Source: an uncultured Muribaculaceae bacterium
Lineage (GTDB): Bacteria; Bacteroidota; Bacteroidia; Bacteroidales; Muribaculaceae
Assembly: GCA_910587355.1 (NCBI GenBank)
Contig: CAJUKF010000063.1
Location: 1 to 10,442, forward strand
DNA: 10,442 bases
Direction: 5' to 3'
The translations under genes and the position numbers were made by a program. Under the pieces are notes generated by a model. The model did not search any database and was not told where the DNA came from. It saw only the letters and a list, made by a program, of their open reading frames with translations. Shown piece after piece: positions 1 to 7,734 of this stretch; position 1 is the first letter of the stretch, and every line of letters begins with the position of its first letter.

Positions 1-48
<48 letters not shown>

Positions 49-82
49 GTTGGTGCAACCGGCGTTTTTCCGAATTGCGATG

Positions 83-114
83 CAAAGTTAGATATTTTCT
101 GCGAGCTGACCAAA
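83..114 (-). promoter_or_regulatory. Bacteroidota-type promoter for tRNA-Gly
   Basis: On the minus strand a -7 element TAACTTTG (plus-strand 83-90) matches the Bacteroidota consensus TAnnTTTG. A TTTG (plus-strand 111-114) sits 20 bases upstream, matching the usual -33 position. The predicted start near 76-78 leaves a leader of about 30 nt before the tRNA 5' end at 48. Both elements and their spacing are seen; promoter activity is inferred. Confidence 0.75.
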
Positions 115-290
115 TTTTGCGAGGTGTTTTTTTGATGTTTTTTGAATACTGAAATGTATTGCAGTGATTGTCAGAATGTAAGCTTAAGTGACGATGTGGC
201 GTAGGACGAGCATGCGGTCGATTCGGGGCTCCTGACTGAAGTTTTAAGTGTTTTTAATGCCTTAATGGCTGTAATTTGAGCAATAATGTG

Positions 291-298
291 TACCTTTG
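291..298 (+). promoter_or_regulatory. Bacteroidota-type -7 element for glyS
   Basis: TACCTTTG matches TAnnTTTG exactly and lies 38 bases before the glyS start codon, which would give a leader of roughly 30 nt. The -33 position 19 bases upstream holds only a weak match (CTG at 269-271). The clearer TTTG at 275-278 is too close to be its partner. The rest of the 49-336 gap shows no RNA gene, no convincing ORF and no strong hairpin. Confidence 0.65.
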
Positions 299-336
299 CG
301 CATTAATTCAGAAATTTTAATAGATTAGATAGTATA

Positions 337-1881
337 ATGGCACAGCAAGACGATGTATTCAAGAAAATCGTATCTCACGCCAAGGAGTACGGTTTCGTCT
401 TTCCTTCCAGCGAGATTTACGACGGTCTGTCGGCCGTCTATGATTACGGCCAGAATGGTGTAGAACTCAAAAACAATATCAAACGTTACTGGTGGGATGC
501 CATGACGCTGCTTCACGACAATATCGTGGGTATTGACTCGGCCATCTTCATGCATCCTACCATATGGAAGGCGTCGGGCCACGTGGATGCGTTCAATGAC
601 CCTCTGATTGACAACCGCGATTCGAAGAAGCGTTATCGCGCCGATGTGCTCATCGAAGACCAGATAGCCAAAATCGATGATAAGATAGATAAAGAGGTGG
701 CGAAGGCTGCCAAGCGCTTCGGCGATGCCTTCGACGAAGCACAGTTCCGTGCCACCAATGCGCGCGTGCTGGAGCATCAGGCTCACCGCGACGCTCTTCA
801 CGAGCGTTTCTCGCAGGCCATGAATGCCAATGACCTCGAAGGTCTGCGTCAGATTATTCTCGACGAAGGCATCGTATGTCCGATTTCGGGTACGAAGAAC
901 TGGACGGAAGTGCGTCAGTTCAACCTCATGTTCAAGACCGAAATGGGTTCGACCGCCGACGGTTCGATGACAGTATATCTTCGTCCGGAGACCGCGCAGG
1001 GTATTTTTGTGAACTATCTCAATGTGCAGAAGACCGGCCGCATGCGCATACCTTTCGGTATCGCCCAGATTGGCAAAGCTTTCCGCAACGAGATAGTTGC
1101 CCGTCAGTTCATCTTCCGTATGCGCGAGTTCGAGCAGATGGAGATGCAGTTCTTCGTACGTCCCGGTGAGGAAATCAAGTGGTTCCAGCAGTGGAAAGAA
1201 TGGCGTCTCAAATGGCATAAGGCCCTTGGTCTCGGTGATGAGAAATACCGCTTCCACGACCACGAGAAACTTGCCCACTACGCCAATGCAGCCACCGATA
1301 TCGAGTTCCAGATGCCTTTCGGCTTCAAGGAAGTGGAGGGCGTGCATTCGCGCACGAACTTCGACCTCTCGCAGCACGAGAAATTCTCTGGCAAGAAAAT
1401 ACAGTATTTCGACCCCGAGCTCAACGAGAGCTACACTCCCTATGTGATTGAGACATCAATCGGTGTTGACCGTATGTTCCTGAGCGTGCTCTGCTCCTCG
1501 TACGAGGAAGAACAGCTTCCCGGAGGCGACACCCGCGTAGTGCTTCACCTCCCGGCACCTCTCGCACCGGTGAAATGCGCCGTGCTGCCTCTTGTCCGTA
1601 AAGACGGTCTTCCTGAAAAAGCACGCGAGATTGTCGATGAGCTTAAATTCGACTTCGCAACACACTATGAAGAGAAAGATGCAATCGGCAAGCGTTACCG
1701 CCGTCAGGATGCAATCGGTACTCCGTACTGCATCACTGTCGACCACCAGACTCTTGAGGACAATACAGTCACTCTCCGCGAGCGTGATTCCATGGAACAG
1801 ACACGTGTTGCCGTCGCTGACCTTCACAAGCTCATCCACGACCGCGTAAGCCTCTCGGCTCTCCTCCGCAAACTTAAATAA
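337..1881 (+). CDS. glyS: Glycine--tRNA ligase, single-chain alpha2 type (class II)
   Basis: This cytoplasmic enzyme charges tRNA-Gly with glycine using ATP. The 514-residue chain has the class II layout of the archaeal/eukaryotic-like alpha2 GlyRS, not the alpha2beta2 GlyQ+GlyS form. An N-terminal segment contains YDYGQNGVELKNNIKRYWW (about 35-53). A charged helical stretch runs from about 95 to 178. The catalytic core has SGTKNWTEVRQFNLMF (184-199), RPETAQG (216-222), motif 2 around FRNEI (249-253) and motif 3 with GVDR (376-379). The C-terminal anticodon-binding domain spans about 411-505. ATG at 337 is the natural start and is preceded by an AT-rich leader without a Shine-Dalgarno site, as is usual in this phylum. 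The gene has its own promoter element, heads the cluster with lemA and the FKBP gene, and is divergent to tRNA-Gly(GCC). No damage is seen. Confidence 0.97.
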   Translation: MAQQDDVFKKIVSHAKEYGFVFPSSEIYDGLSAVYDYGQNGVELKNNIKRYWWDAMTLLHDNIVGIDSAIFMHPTIWKASGHVDAFNDPLIDNRDSKKRYRADVLIEDQIAKIDDKIDKEVAKAAKRFGDAFDEAQFRATNARVLEHQAHRDALHERFSQAMNANDLEGLRQIILDEGIVCPISGTKNWTEVRQFNLMFKTEMGSTADGSMTVYLRPETAQGIFVNYLNVQKTGRMRIPFGIAQIGKAFRNEIVARQFIFRMREFEQMEMQFFVRPGEEIKWFQQWKEWRLKWHKALGLGDEKYRFHDHEKLAHYANAATDIEFQMPFGFKEVEGVHSRTNFDLSQHEKFSGKKIQYFDPELNESYTPYVIETSIGVDRMFLSVLCSSYEEEQLPGGDTRVVLHLPAPLAPVKCAVLPLVRKDGLPEKAREIVDELKFDFATHYEEKDAIGKRYRRQDAIGTPYCITVDHQTLEDNTVTLRERDSMEQTRVAVADLHKLIHDRVSLSALLRKLK

Positions 1882-1889
1882 TTCCTTTT

Positions 1890-2498
1890 ATGAAGAAATA
1901 TATCTGGATTGGCGTAGTCGTAATACTTGTATTGCTGCTTGGCACGAGCGGCTGCTCGACCTACAACAATATGGTTACCCTCGACCAGCAGGTAGAGCAG
2001 GCATGGGCGAAGGTCGAAGTGCAGTATCAGCGCCGCATGGACCTGATTCCCAATATGGTCGCAACTGTCAAAGGTTATGCCGAACACGAAAGTTCGACCT
2101 ACGAGAAAGTGACCGAGGCGCGTGCTGGTCTTTCGCAGGCCTATAACGATGCCAAGGCCAATGAGAATGTCGACCCCAACAATCAGCAGAGCCTCGACAA
2201 TTTCAATCAGGCACAGCAAAGCCTTAACAGGGCTCTCAGCATCTATGTCAACGCTGTGCGCGAGGCTTATCCCGACCTGAAGGCCGATACGCAGTTCACC
2301 AATCTTGAAACCGTACTCGAAGGGACGGAAAACCGCATAGCCACCGAGCGTACGCGTTATACAGAAATCGTGACCACCTATAATGTAACAGTGCGTCGTT
2401 TCCCTGCCAACATTTTCGCCGGAATCTTCGGTTTCAGCGCCAAACCTCAGTTCAAGGCTGATGCCGAAGCAGCCCGCGCTCCTCAAGTACAATTCTGA
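1890..2498 (+). CDS. lemA: LemA family membrane-anchored protein
   Basis: The 202-residue product has one N-terminal hydrophobic segment (about 4-18) followed by a long helical domain, as is standard for LemA. Family landmarks are YNNMV (25-29), QRRMDLIPN (47-55), VKGYAEHE (60-67), YPDLKAD (127-133), GTENRIATER (145-154), a YN pair at 164-165, FPANIFAG (171-178) and the closing PQVQF (198-202). The molecular function of LemA is not settled; homologues are envelope proteins, often beside TPM-domain or HtpX-like genes, neither of which is present here. Cys22 follows the hydrophobic stretch, but TSG-C is a poor lipobox, so lipidation is uncertain. The start lies 8 bases after the glyS stop and the stop lies 2 bases before the next start, so co-transcription with both is likely. 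No own promoter element is seen. Confidence 0.93.
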   Translation: MKKYIWIGVVVILVLLLGTSGCSTYNNMVTLDQQVEQAWAKVEVQYQRRMDLIPNMVATVKGYAEHESSTYEKVTEARAGLSQAYNDAKANENVDPNNQQSLDNFNQAQQSLNRALSIYVNAVREAYPDLKADTQFTNLETVLEGTENRIATERTRYTEIVTTYNVTVRRFPANIFAGIFGFSAKPQFKADAEAARAPQVQF

Positions 2499-2500
2499 CA

Positions 2501-3076
2501 ATGAAAAAAATCATATTTCTGATAGCAGTTGCCATGGCCGCTCTTGTTGGTGTATCGCTCAGCTCGTGCAGCGACGACGATACACAGAAGACCTGGGAGG
2601 CTTACAAGGAATGGCGAGACATCAACAATCAGTGGCTCAACGAAATGATTGCCAAGAAAAATGCTGATGGCTCCGACTACTATAAGACGGTTGTGCCGGC
2701 ATGGTATCCTTCGTCGTTCGTGCTTCTGCATTATTTCAACGACCCTGCCGAAAATGCCGATAAGCTTTCTCCGCTGTATAACAGTACTGTGGACGTGCGC
2801 TACTATCTGCATCTATACGACGGCACGCCGGTGGATTCGTCGGTCAACGTCACTGCCTACGGCACGCCCGGTGTCTATCGTACCAATCTGCAGTCGACTA
2901 TTTTAGGCTGGGCTATGGCTCTTGAGAATGTGCATTGCGGCGACAGTGTCGAAGTGATAGTGCCTTATCAGGTCGGTTACGGAAACACCGGTTCGGGTGC
3001 CATTCCTCCCTATACCAATCTGCGCTTCAACATCCGTCTGGTCGACATTCCATTCTACGAGTTGCCGGAAAACTGA
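2501..3076 (+). CDS. FKBP-type peptidyl-prolyl isomerase-like lipoprotein
   Basis: The 191-residue precursor has a lipoprotein signal (hydrophobic 4-19, lipobox LSSC, lipidated Cys23). The next residues, SDDD (24-27), resemble the Bacteroidota lipoprotein export signal that sends lipoproteins to the cell surface. A helical, Trp/Tyr-rich linker (28-90) precedes an FKBP fold at about 96-184. Visible FKBP positions, in human FKBP12 numbering, are Y26 (Y101), D37 (D112), W59 (W137), Y82-G83 (Y160-G161), the IPP motif (168-170) and F99 (F176). The pocket residue F36 is replaced by V111, and the R42/F46 stretch is not conserved, so isomerase activity may be weak or specialised. It would assist folding in the envelope or outside the cell. 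It lies 2 bases after lemA and is probably the last gene of the glyS transcript. Confidence 0.87.
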   Translation: MKKIIFLIAVAMAALVGVSLSSCSDDDTQKTWEAYKEWRDINNQWLNEMIAKKNADGSDYYKTVVPAWYPSSFVLLHYFNDPAENADKLSPLYNSTVDVRYYLHLYDGTPVDSSVNVTAYGTPGVYRTNLQSTILGWAMALENVHCGDSVEVIVPYQVGYGNTGSGAIPPYTNLRFNIRLVDIPFYELPEN

Positions 3077-3099
3077 TAAAATCTATTATAGAGAGTTTT

Positions 3100-3125
3100 G
3101 TAGGACGCGATTTTTCGCGTCCTAC
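3100..3125. repeat. Perfect 11-bp inverted repeat with TTTT loop
   Basis: GTAGGACGCGA (3100-3110) and TCGCGTCCTAC (3115-3125) pair perfectly around TTTT. It lies 23 bases after the FKBP stop and about 80 bases before rlmD. No T-run follows the stem (TGATTATATC), so it is a poor classical terminator. It could act as a 3' stabilising hairpin, a weak terminator, or a copy of a dispersed palindromic repeat. The remainder of the 3077-3205 gap is AT-rich with no clear TAnnTTTG promoter. Confidence 0.8.
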
Positions 3126-3205
3126 TGATTATATCAATTCAGTATTGCCTGAAGAAACGGATTCTGTGCGACATGCACGTTCTCTTATAAATAAATATCA
3201 GAAAA

Positions 3206-4615
3206 GTGTCAAGAAAAAGGAAAGAACTTCCTGTACTGGAAGACGTTGAGATAAAAGATGTCGCTGCCGAGGGTAACGCCGTGGCACGTGTGGGAGAGAT
3301 GGTTGTCTTTGTGCCATTCGGGGCGCCAGGCGACCATGTCGATATAAAGCTTACCAAAAAGAAGAAAAATTATGCAGAAGGCCGTATAACGGCTTTCCGC
3401 AAGCTGAGCGATTTACGCACGGAGCCGCCCTGCCGCCATTTTACTGTGTGCGGCGGCTGTCGATGGCAGCATCTGCCTTATGAATATCAGCTGAAGTGCA
3501 AGCGCCAGCAGGTGTTCGATGCGCTTACGCGCATTGCGAAAATCGATTTGCCCGAAATTCCCGAGACATTAGGTAGTAAGCAGATATGGGAGTACCGCAA
3601 CAAAATGGAGTATACTTTCTCCAATCACAGCTGGCTTACATTTGAGCAACTCGCATCAGGCGAGGAGTTTACCGACCGCGATGCAGCCGGTTTCCATATC
3701 CCGGGTTCGTTTGACAAGGTGCTTGATATAGACCGCTGCTATCTCCAGGATGATATTTCCAACCGTATGCGCCGTCATATCAAGGAGTACGGCAAGGCTC
3801 ACAATCTGCCTTTCTACGACCTGAAGGCGCAGAGCGGTTTTCTCCGCACCATGATGGTGCGCATAGCGTCGACCGGAGAAATAATGGTGGTGCTTGTAGT
3901 CGGCGAAGACCGTCCGGACGAACTTAAGGCTCTTCTCGAAGATTTCCTGAAGGCTTTCCCCGAAGTTACGTCGCTCATGTATGTGATTAACACCAAGGTG
4001 AACGATACAATTGGCGACCAGACGGTGCATCTCTTTGCCGGCAAGGAATACATAGAAGAGGAAATGGAAGGCCTCCGATTCCGGGTAGGCCCTAAATCAT
4101 TCTACCAGACCAATTCCCGACAGGCATACGAATTATATAAGGTAGTACGTGATTTTGCCCGTCTTACCGGCAACGAACTTGTCTACGACCTTTATACCGG
4201 CACCGGCACAATCGCCAACTTCGTCAGCCGCCGGGCGCGCAAAGTTGTCGGCATCGAATATGTGCCCGAAGCCATAGAAGATGCAAAAGTAAACTCGGCC
4301 TGCAACGGCATCGACAATACCGTTTTCTTTGCCGGAGATATGAAAGATGTGCTCAACGATGAATTCATTGCCGAGCACGGACATCCCGACGTGATGATTG
4401 TCGACCCTCCCCGTGCCGGAATGCACGGCGATGTGGTTGACACGATTTTACGTGCTGAGCCTCCGGTGATAGTGTATGTGAGCTGCAATCCGGCCACGCA
4501 GGCGCGCGACCTCGCGTTGCTCGACTGCAAATATCGCGTTGAGGCCGTGCAGCCCGTCGACATGTTCCCTCACACGCAGCATGTCGAAAATGTAGTGCGC
4601 CTTATTCGCCGATAA
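3206..4615 (+). CDS. rlmD: RlmD/RumA-type 23S rRNA (uracil-C5)-methyltransferase
   Basis: This SAM-dependent enzyme methylates C5 of a uridine in RNA, most likely U1939 of 23S rRNA. The 469 residues contain an N-terminal TRAM RNA-binding domain (about 8-63), a [4Fe-4S] ligand set C76-x5-C82-x2-C85 with C178, and the methyltransferase domain. In that domain lie FYQTN (299-303), the SAM-binding YDLYTGTGTI (327-336), E351, DPPRAG (400-405), the nucleophile Cys427 in SCNPAT (426-431) and Glu461 in HVENVV. The pattern matches E. coli RlmD, but a related rRNA or tRNA m5U target (RlmC/TrmA-like) cannot be excluded. The start is GTG: the frame is closed upstream by TAA at 3188-3190, and the first in-frame ATG would remove most of the TRAM domain. 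The last 14 bases overlap the 3' end of the opposing CYTH gene. Confidence 0.94.
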   Translation: MSRKRKELPVLEDVEIKDVAAEGNAVARVGEMVVFVPFGAPGDHVDIKLTKKKKNYAEGRITAFRKLSDLRTEPPCRHFTVCGGCRWQHLPYEYQLKCKRQQVFDALTRIAKIDLPEIPETLGSKQIWEYRNKMEYTFSNHSWLTFEQLASGEEFTDRDAAGFHIPGSFDKVLDIDRCYLQDDISNRMRRHIKEYGKAHNLPFYDLKAQSGFLRTMMVRIASTGEIMVVLVVGEDRPDELKALLEDFLKAFPEVTSLMYVINTKVNDTIGDQTVHLFAGKEYIEEEMEGLRFRVGPKSFYQTNSRQAYELYKVVRDFARLTGNELVYDLYTGTGTIANFVSRRARKVVGIEYVPEAIEDAKVNSACNGIDNTVFFAGDMKDVLNDEFIAEHGHPDVMIVDPPRAGMHGDVVDTILRAEPPVIVYVSCNPATQARDLALLDCKYRVEAVQPVDMFPHTQHVENVVRLIRR

Positions 4616-5060
4616 GCACTGAGTTATAGTAGCGCGGATTTCCGGTCACTTCTTCGCCGATAAACGGCGGACGAGTGAACGGAGTGTCCTCCGACAGCAG
4701 TTCGATTTCGGCAACAACCAGTCCCTCGTGCCGTCCGTGGAATACGTCGATTTCCCATTTCAGTCCTTCTTCGGCCGCCGGCACAATATAACGTGTCTTT
4801 TCGAGCGAATGGCCTGCGCAACACTCAGCTAACATGTTGCGGGCATCGTCTACGGGCACGTGATATTCCCATTCGCCGCGTGCGGCGCCGTGATTGCGGC
4901 TCTTGACAGTGAGCCATGCTTCCGGGCCCGATATGCGGACGCGTACCGTGGCATCGGGATTGGTGCAGAGGTAGCCCTGCGATATTTCACGGCTTGAAAC
5001 TGCTTCTTTTATGAAGCTGTCGCTGATGACGAGAAATTTCCGTTCTATTTCTTTTGCCAT
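4602..5060 (-). CDS. CYTH domain protein (triphosphate-tunnel metalloenzyme family)
   Basis: CYTH proteins form a beta tunnel that binds triphosphates with divalent metal; bacterial members often hydrolyse inorganic triphosphate or nucleotide substrates. The 152-residue product opens with the signature EIERK (ExExK, E4-E6-K8). It then shows the alternating charged residues of the tunnel: R40 and R42, K53, E63 and E65, K88 and R90, E103 and D105, E118 and E120. The motif VTGNPRYYNSVL (138-149) closes it in the manner of the short bacterial CYTH proteins. It is a stand-alone domain without a CHAD partner. I chose the ATG at 5060 (MAKEIERK) over a TTG three codons upstream because it fits the family N-terminus. 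Its stop overlaps the end of rlmD by 14 bases, tail to tail. The substrate is not predictable from sequence. Confidence 0.92.
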   Translation of the reverse strand: MAKEIERKFLVISDSFIKEAVSSREISQGYLCTNPDATVRVRISGPEAWLTVKSRNHGAARGEWEYHVPVDDARNMLAECCAGHSLEKTRYIVPAAEEGLKWEIDVFHGRHEGLVVAEIELLSEDTPFTRPPFIGEEVTGNPRYYNSVLIGE

Positions 5061-5155
5061 ATAAAGCAATATTTTGTCTATCCTTAAGTTATATAGTAAG
5101 TTGCGGCAGCGTATAGCGACATGCCCACAAAACTTGCAGTAAAGGTAGTAAAAAA

Positions 5156-7708
5156 TTGAGGAACCGTGTAATAATAAGTGCCATTTTGCTGGCGTTCGCG
5201 GCTGTGCTGAATCTTCACGGCCGTCTGAGCGAGGCTACTTTTGTGCAGGGTATCGTACGAGACTCTCTCAGTCTGCAGGGAATTCCTTATGCTTCGGTTA
5301 CGGTGCTGCCCTCGGGAACGGCCGCCCTTGCCGACAGTCTCGGACTTTTTCAGCTCAATGCTCCTGCCGGTTCTACGACTATCACAGCTTCAAGTCAGGG
5401 CTATGCATCGAAAAGAGTGGAGCTAATCAGAACGAGTCATAATCTTTATGATATAGAACTGCGTCCACAGGCTCAGGAGCTCAAGGAAGTTGTGGTGCGC
5501 AAAGGCAAATACAGCAAACGAAATAATCCGGCTGTTGAATTTGCACGGCGCATAAGGCGTGCCCGTGACCTCACCGACCCGCACCGCAACGATTTCTACA
5601 ATTATAACAGCTATCAGCGTATAACACTCGGTCTCAATGATTTCGACACGGCAGCAAATTCGGCTACGATGACGCGTATGCCTTTTCTGTCCGAGCATAT
5701 CGAGCCGTCGGAAATCGACGGCAAGCCCGTGCTGTTCGTATCGCTCAAAGAGCAAAGCAGCGACTACCATTACCGGCACAGCGACAACCGCACAAAGAAT
5801 ATAATCAGAGGCTCGCGCAGCAACGGCATTGATGAAGTCATAGATGCATCCAATACGGAGACTATTCTCAATGACCTTATGCGCCCGGTGGACCTTTACG
5901 ACAGTGATATAAATCTGTTGAAAAATACTTTTGTAAGTCCGCTTTCGCCGCTTGCGCCTGATTTCTACCGCTTCTATCTCACCGACAGTGCGGCCGTAGT
6001 GCCCGGGTCGGACGAGCCTCATATCTCTCTGGCTTTTTATCCGCGCAACAAGTCCTCTTTCGGTTTTACGGGTCATCTGTATGTGCCTGCCGGAGACACG
6101 ACAATGTTCATCAGCCGAGTGGAGATGCAGGCTTCAAAGGAAGTGAACCTTAACTTCATAAAAGAGCTTTACATTACCCAGAATTACGAAAAGGCCCCCG
6201 ACGGCTCGCGTCTCAAGCAGAACGACAATCTGCTCATGGTGATGTCGGTGCTTCCCGGGCTGCCGGAGTTATATATGAGCCGTAAAATCAATTACCGCGA
6301 CCACAGCTTCGACGAGCCTGCCGCGAGCGACAGCATTTTCTCTCTTCTCGGCGGCGAGATAGTGGAGCAGGGTGCCGGAAGCCGCGATTCGGCTTTCTGG
6401 GATGAGGCGCGACGCGAGCCTCAGCGTGAAGGTGAGAACAATGCCGACCGTCTTCTGGCCAATCTGCGTAAGCGCAAGCTTTTTTATTACGGCGAGCGCC
6501 TGTTGCGGAATATGGTGCAGGGCTACTGGCCGACTGGCAAAAACAGTAAGTTTGATATAGGCCCGATAAACACTACCGCAAGCTATAACAGTCTCGAAGG
6601 ACTGCGGTTGCGTGCCGGAGGCATGACTACCGCCAATCTCTCCCCGCGGTGGTTCGGCCGTGGATATGTGGCCTATGGCTTCCGTGACCGAAAATGGAAG
6701 TACTCAGCCGAGGCTGAGTATTCGTTCAACGACAAAAAATATCATTCGCGGGAATTTCCCGTGCACTCGCTCCGCCTGACTCACCGCTACGATATAGACC
6801 GTATTGGCTCGCATTATCTTTACACTAATTCAGATAATTTCGTGCTTTCGCTTACACGTGAGTCCGACCGAAAATTCTCTTATCTTCGCAATACCAAGCT
6901 CGAATATACACTTGAGCTTAACAACAACCTTTCGTTTCTTGTCACTGCGGCCTATGCCCGCCAGGAAGCTTCTCCATACCTCAGGTTTATCACTGGTGAC
7001 GGACGCAATCTGTCGCATTTCAACGAGGCCTCTATAGGCTTGCAGCTGCGCTATGCGCCAGGAGAGAAATTCTATCAGGCAAAATCGTTCCGCATACCTA
7101 TTAATGAGGACGCTCCGGTATTCATACTGAGTCACAAGTTCGCTCCCGGGGGTGTCCTGGGTTCCATTTATACAGTCAACCGCACCGAGGCAGCATTCTC
7201 GAAGCGTTTCCGTCTCTCTCTTCTCGGAGCTCTGGATGCATCGCTCCGTGGCGGTCATATCTGGGGTACGGCACCGTTTCCCGAACTGCTCATTCCCAAT
7301 GCTAATCTGTCGTATATAATTCAGCCCGAAAGCTTCGCGCTGATGAATCCGATGGAGTTCATCAATTCATCGTATGTGTCGCTGTTTCTGAGCTGGAATC
7401 TGCGCGGCGCCCTTTTCAATCTGATACCCGGCGTTAAGAAACTCGGTATACGCGAGGTGGTCAGTTTCAGCGGTCTCTACGGGCATCTCTCGGGCAGAAA
7501 CCGTCCGTCGTCGACATCGTCGCTGCTTGTCTTCCCTGAGAACTGCGGTGTGGCCGATATGCATAAGCCGTATATGGAAATCGCAGTGGGGCTCGACAAC
7601 ATATTCCATATATTGCGTGTTGATTACGTATGGCGACTGTCGTATCTGAATGTGCCGTATGAAATCGACCGCAGAGGAATAAGGGTGGCGATGGAGTTCA
7701 CTTTCTGA
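5156..7708 (+). CDS. DUF5686 and carboxypeptidase-regulatory-like domain outer-membrane protein
   Basis: The 850-residue precursor has a signal peptide (about 1-27). A carboxypeptidase-D-regulatory-like beta-sandwich follows (about 29-103), of the kind found at the N-terminus of many Bacteroidota TonB-dependent receptors. The segment LKEVVVRKGKYSKRNNPAVE (109-128) opens the large DUF5686 region. The second half is rich in alternating polar/hydrophobic and aromatic strands, and the chain ends in VAMEFTF, a terminal Phe typical of BAM-inserted barrels. An outer-membrane location is therefore inferred. No TonB plug is recognisable, and the function of the family is unknown. The start is TTG: the frame is open from 5117 but has no ATG or GTG before the signal peptide. 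The 95-base gap to the divergent CYTH gene shows no full TAnnTTTG element for this gene. Confidence 0.9.
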   Translation: MRNRVIISAILLAFAAVLNLHGRLSEATFVQGIVRDSLSLQGIPYASVTVLPSGTAALADSLGLFQLNAPAGSTTITASSQGYASKRVELIRTSHNLYDIELRPQAQELKEVVVRKGKYSKRNNPAVEFARRIRRARDLTDPHRNDFYNYNSYQRITLGLNDFDTAANSATMTRMPFLSEHIEPSEIDGKPVLFVSLKEQSSDYHYRHSDNRTKNIIRGSRSNGIDEVIDASNTETILNDLMRPVDLYDSDINLLKNTFVSPLSPLAPDFYRFYLTDSAAVVPGSDEPHISLAFYPRNKSSFGFTGHLYVPAGDTTMFISRVEMQASKEVNLNFIKELYITQNYEKAPDGSRLKQNDNLLMVMSVLPGLPELYMSRKINYRDHSFDEPAASDSIFSLLGGEIVEQGAGSRDSAFWDEARREPQREGENNADRLLANLRKRKLFYYGERLLRNMVQGYWPTGKNSKFDIGPINTTASYNSLEGLRLRAGGMTTANLSPRWFGRGYVAYGFRDRKWKYSAEAEYSFNDKKYHSREFPVHSLRLTHRYDIDRIGSHYLYTNSDNFVLSLTRESDRKFSYLRNTKLEYTLELNNNLSFLVTAAYARQEASPYLRFITGDGRNLSHFNEASIGLQLRYAPGEKFYQAKSFRIPINEDAPVFILSHKFAPGGVLGSIYTVNRTEAAFSKRFRLSLLGALDASLRGGHIWGTAPFPELLIPNANLSYIIQPESFALMNPMEFINSSYVSLFLSWNLRGALFNLIPGVKKLGIREVVSFSGLYGHLSGRNRPSSTSSLLVFPENCGVADMHKPYMEIAVGLDNIFHILRVDYVWRLSYLNVPYEIDRRGIRVAMEFTF

Positions 7709-7718
7709 ATATTTTACT

Positions 7719-7726
7719 TACCTTTG
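7719..7726 (+). promoter_or_regulatory. Bacteroidota-type -7 element immediately before the MBOAT gene
   Basis: TACCTTTG matches TAnnTTTG exactly, with TTC at 7697-7699 as a one-mismatch -33 element at a 19-base spacing. Only 8 bases separate it from the ATG at 7735. Transcription from it would start about 2-4 nt before the start codon, giving a near-leaderless mRNA. The promoter overlaps the end of the DUF5686 gene. Confidence 0.6.
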
Positions 7727-7734
7727 CAGCCGCA

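Noticed and set aside
49..122. A second tRNA upstream of tRNA-Gly, suggested by GGTTGCACCA just before its 5' end
   Set aside because: No T-loop, anticodon arm or D arm can be built upstream, and a good promoter pair occupies that space.
194..235. Short plus-strand ORF of 13 codons between tRNA-Gly and glyS
   Set aside because: It is too short and lacks a start context, and a regulatory leader peptide would be expected to lie after the glyS promoter element, not before it.
325..1377. Long minus-strand ORF (350 codons) antisense to glyS
   Set aside because: It lies almost wholly inside glyS, whose motifs are unambiguous. The translation shows no recognisable family and is explained by the codon bias of the sense strand.
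5140..5147. TACCTTTA on the minus strand as a promoter for the CYTH gene
   Set aside because: The final consensus base is wrong, no -33 element is found at the right distance, and it lies about 80 bases from the start codon.
5423..6076. Minus-strand ORF (217 codons) inside the DUF5686 gene
   Set aside because: It is composition-driven, rich in Arg/Val/Ile with no motif, and fully inside a real gene.
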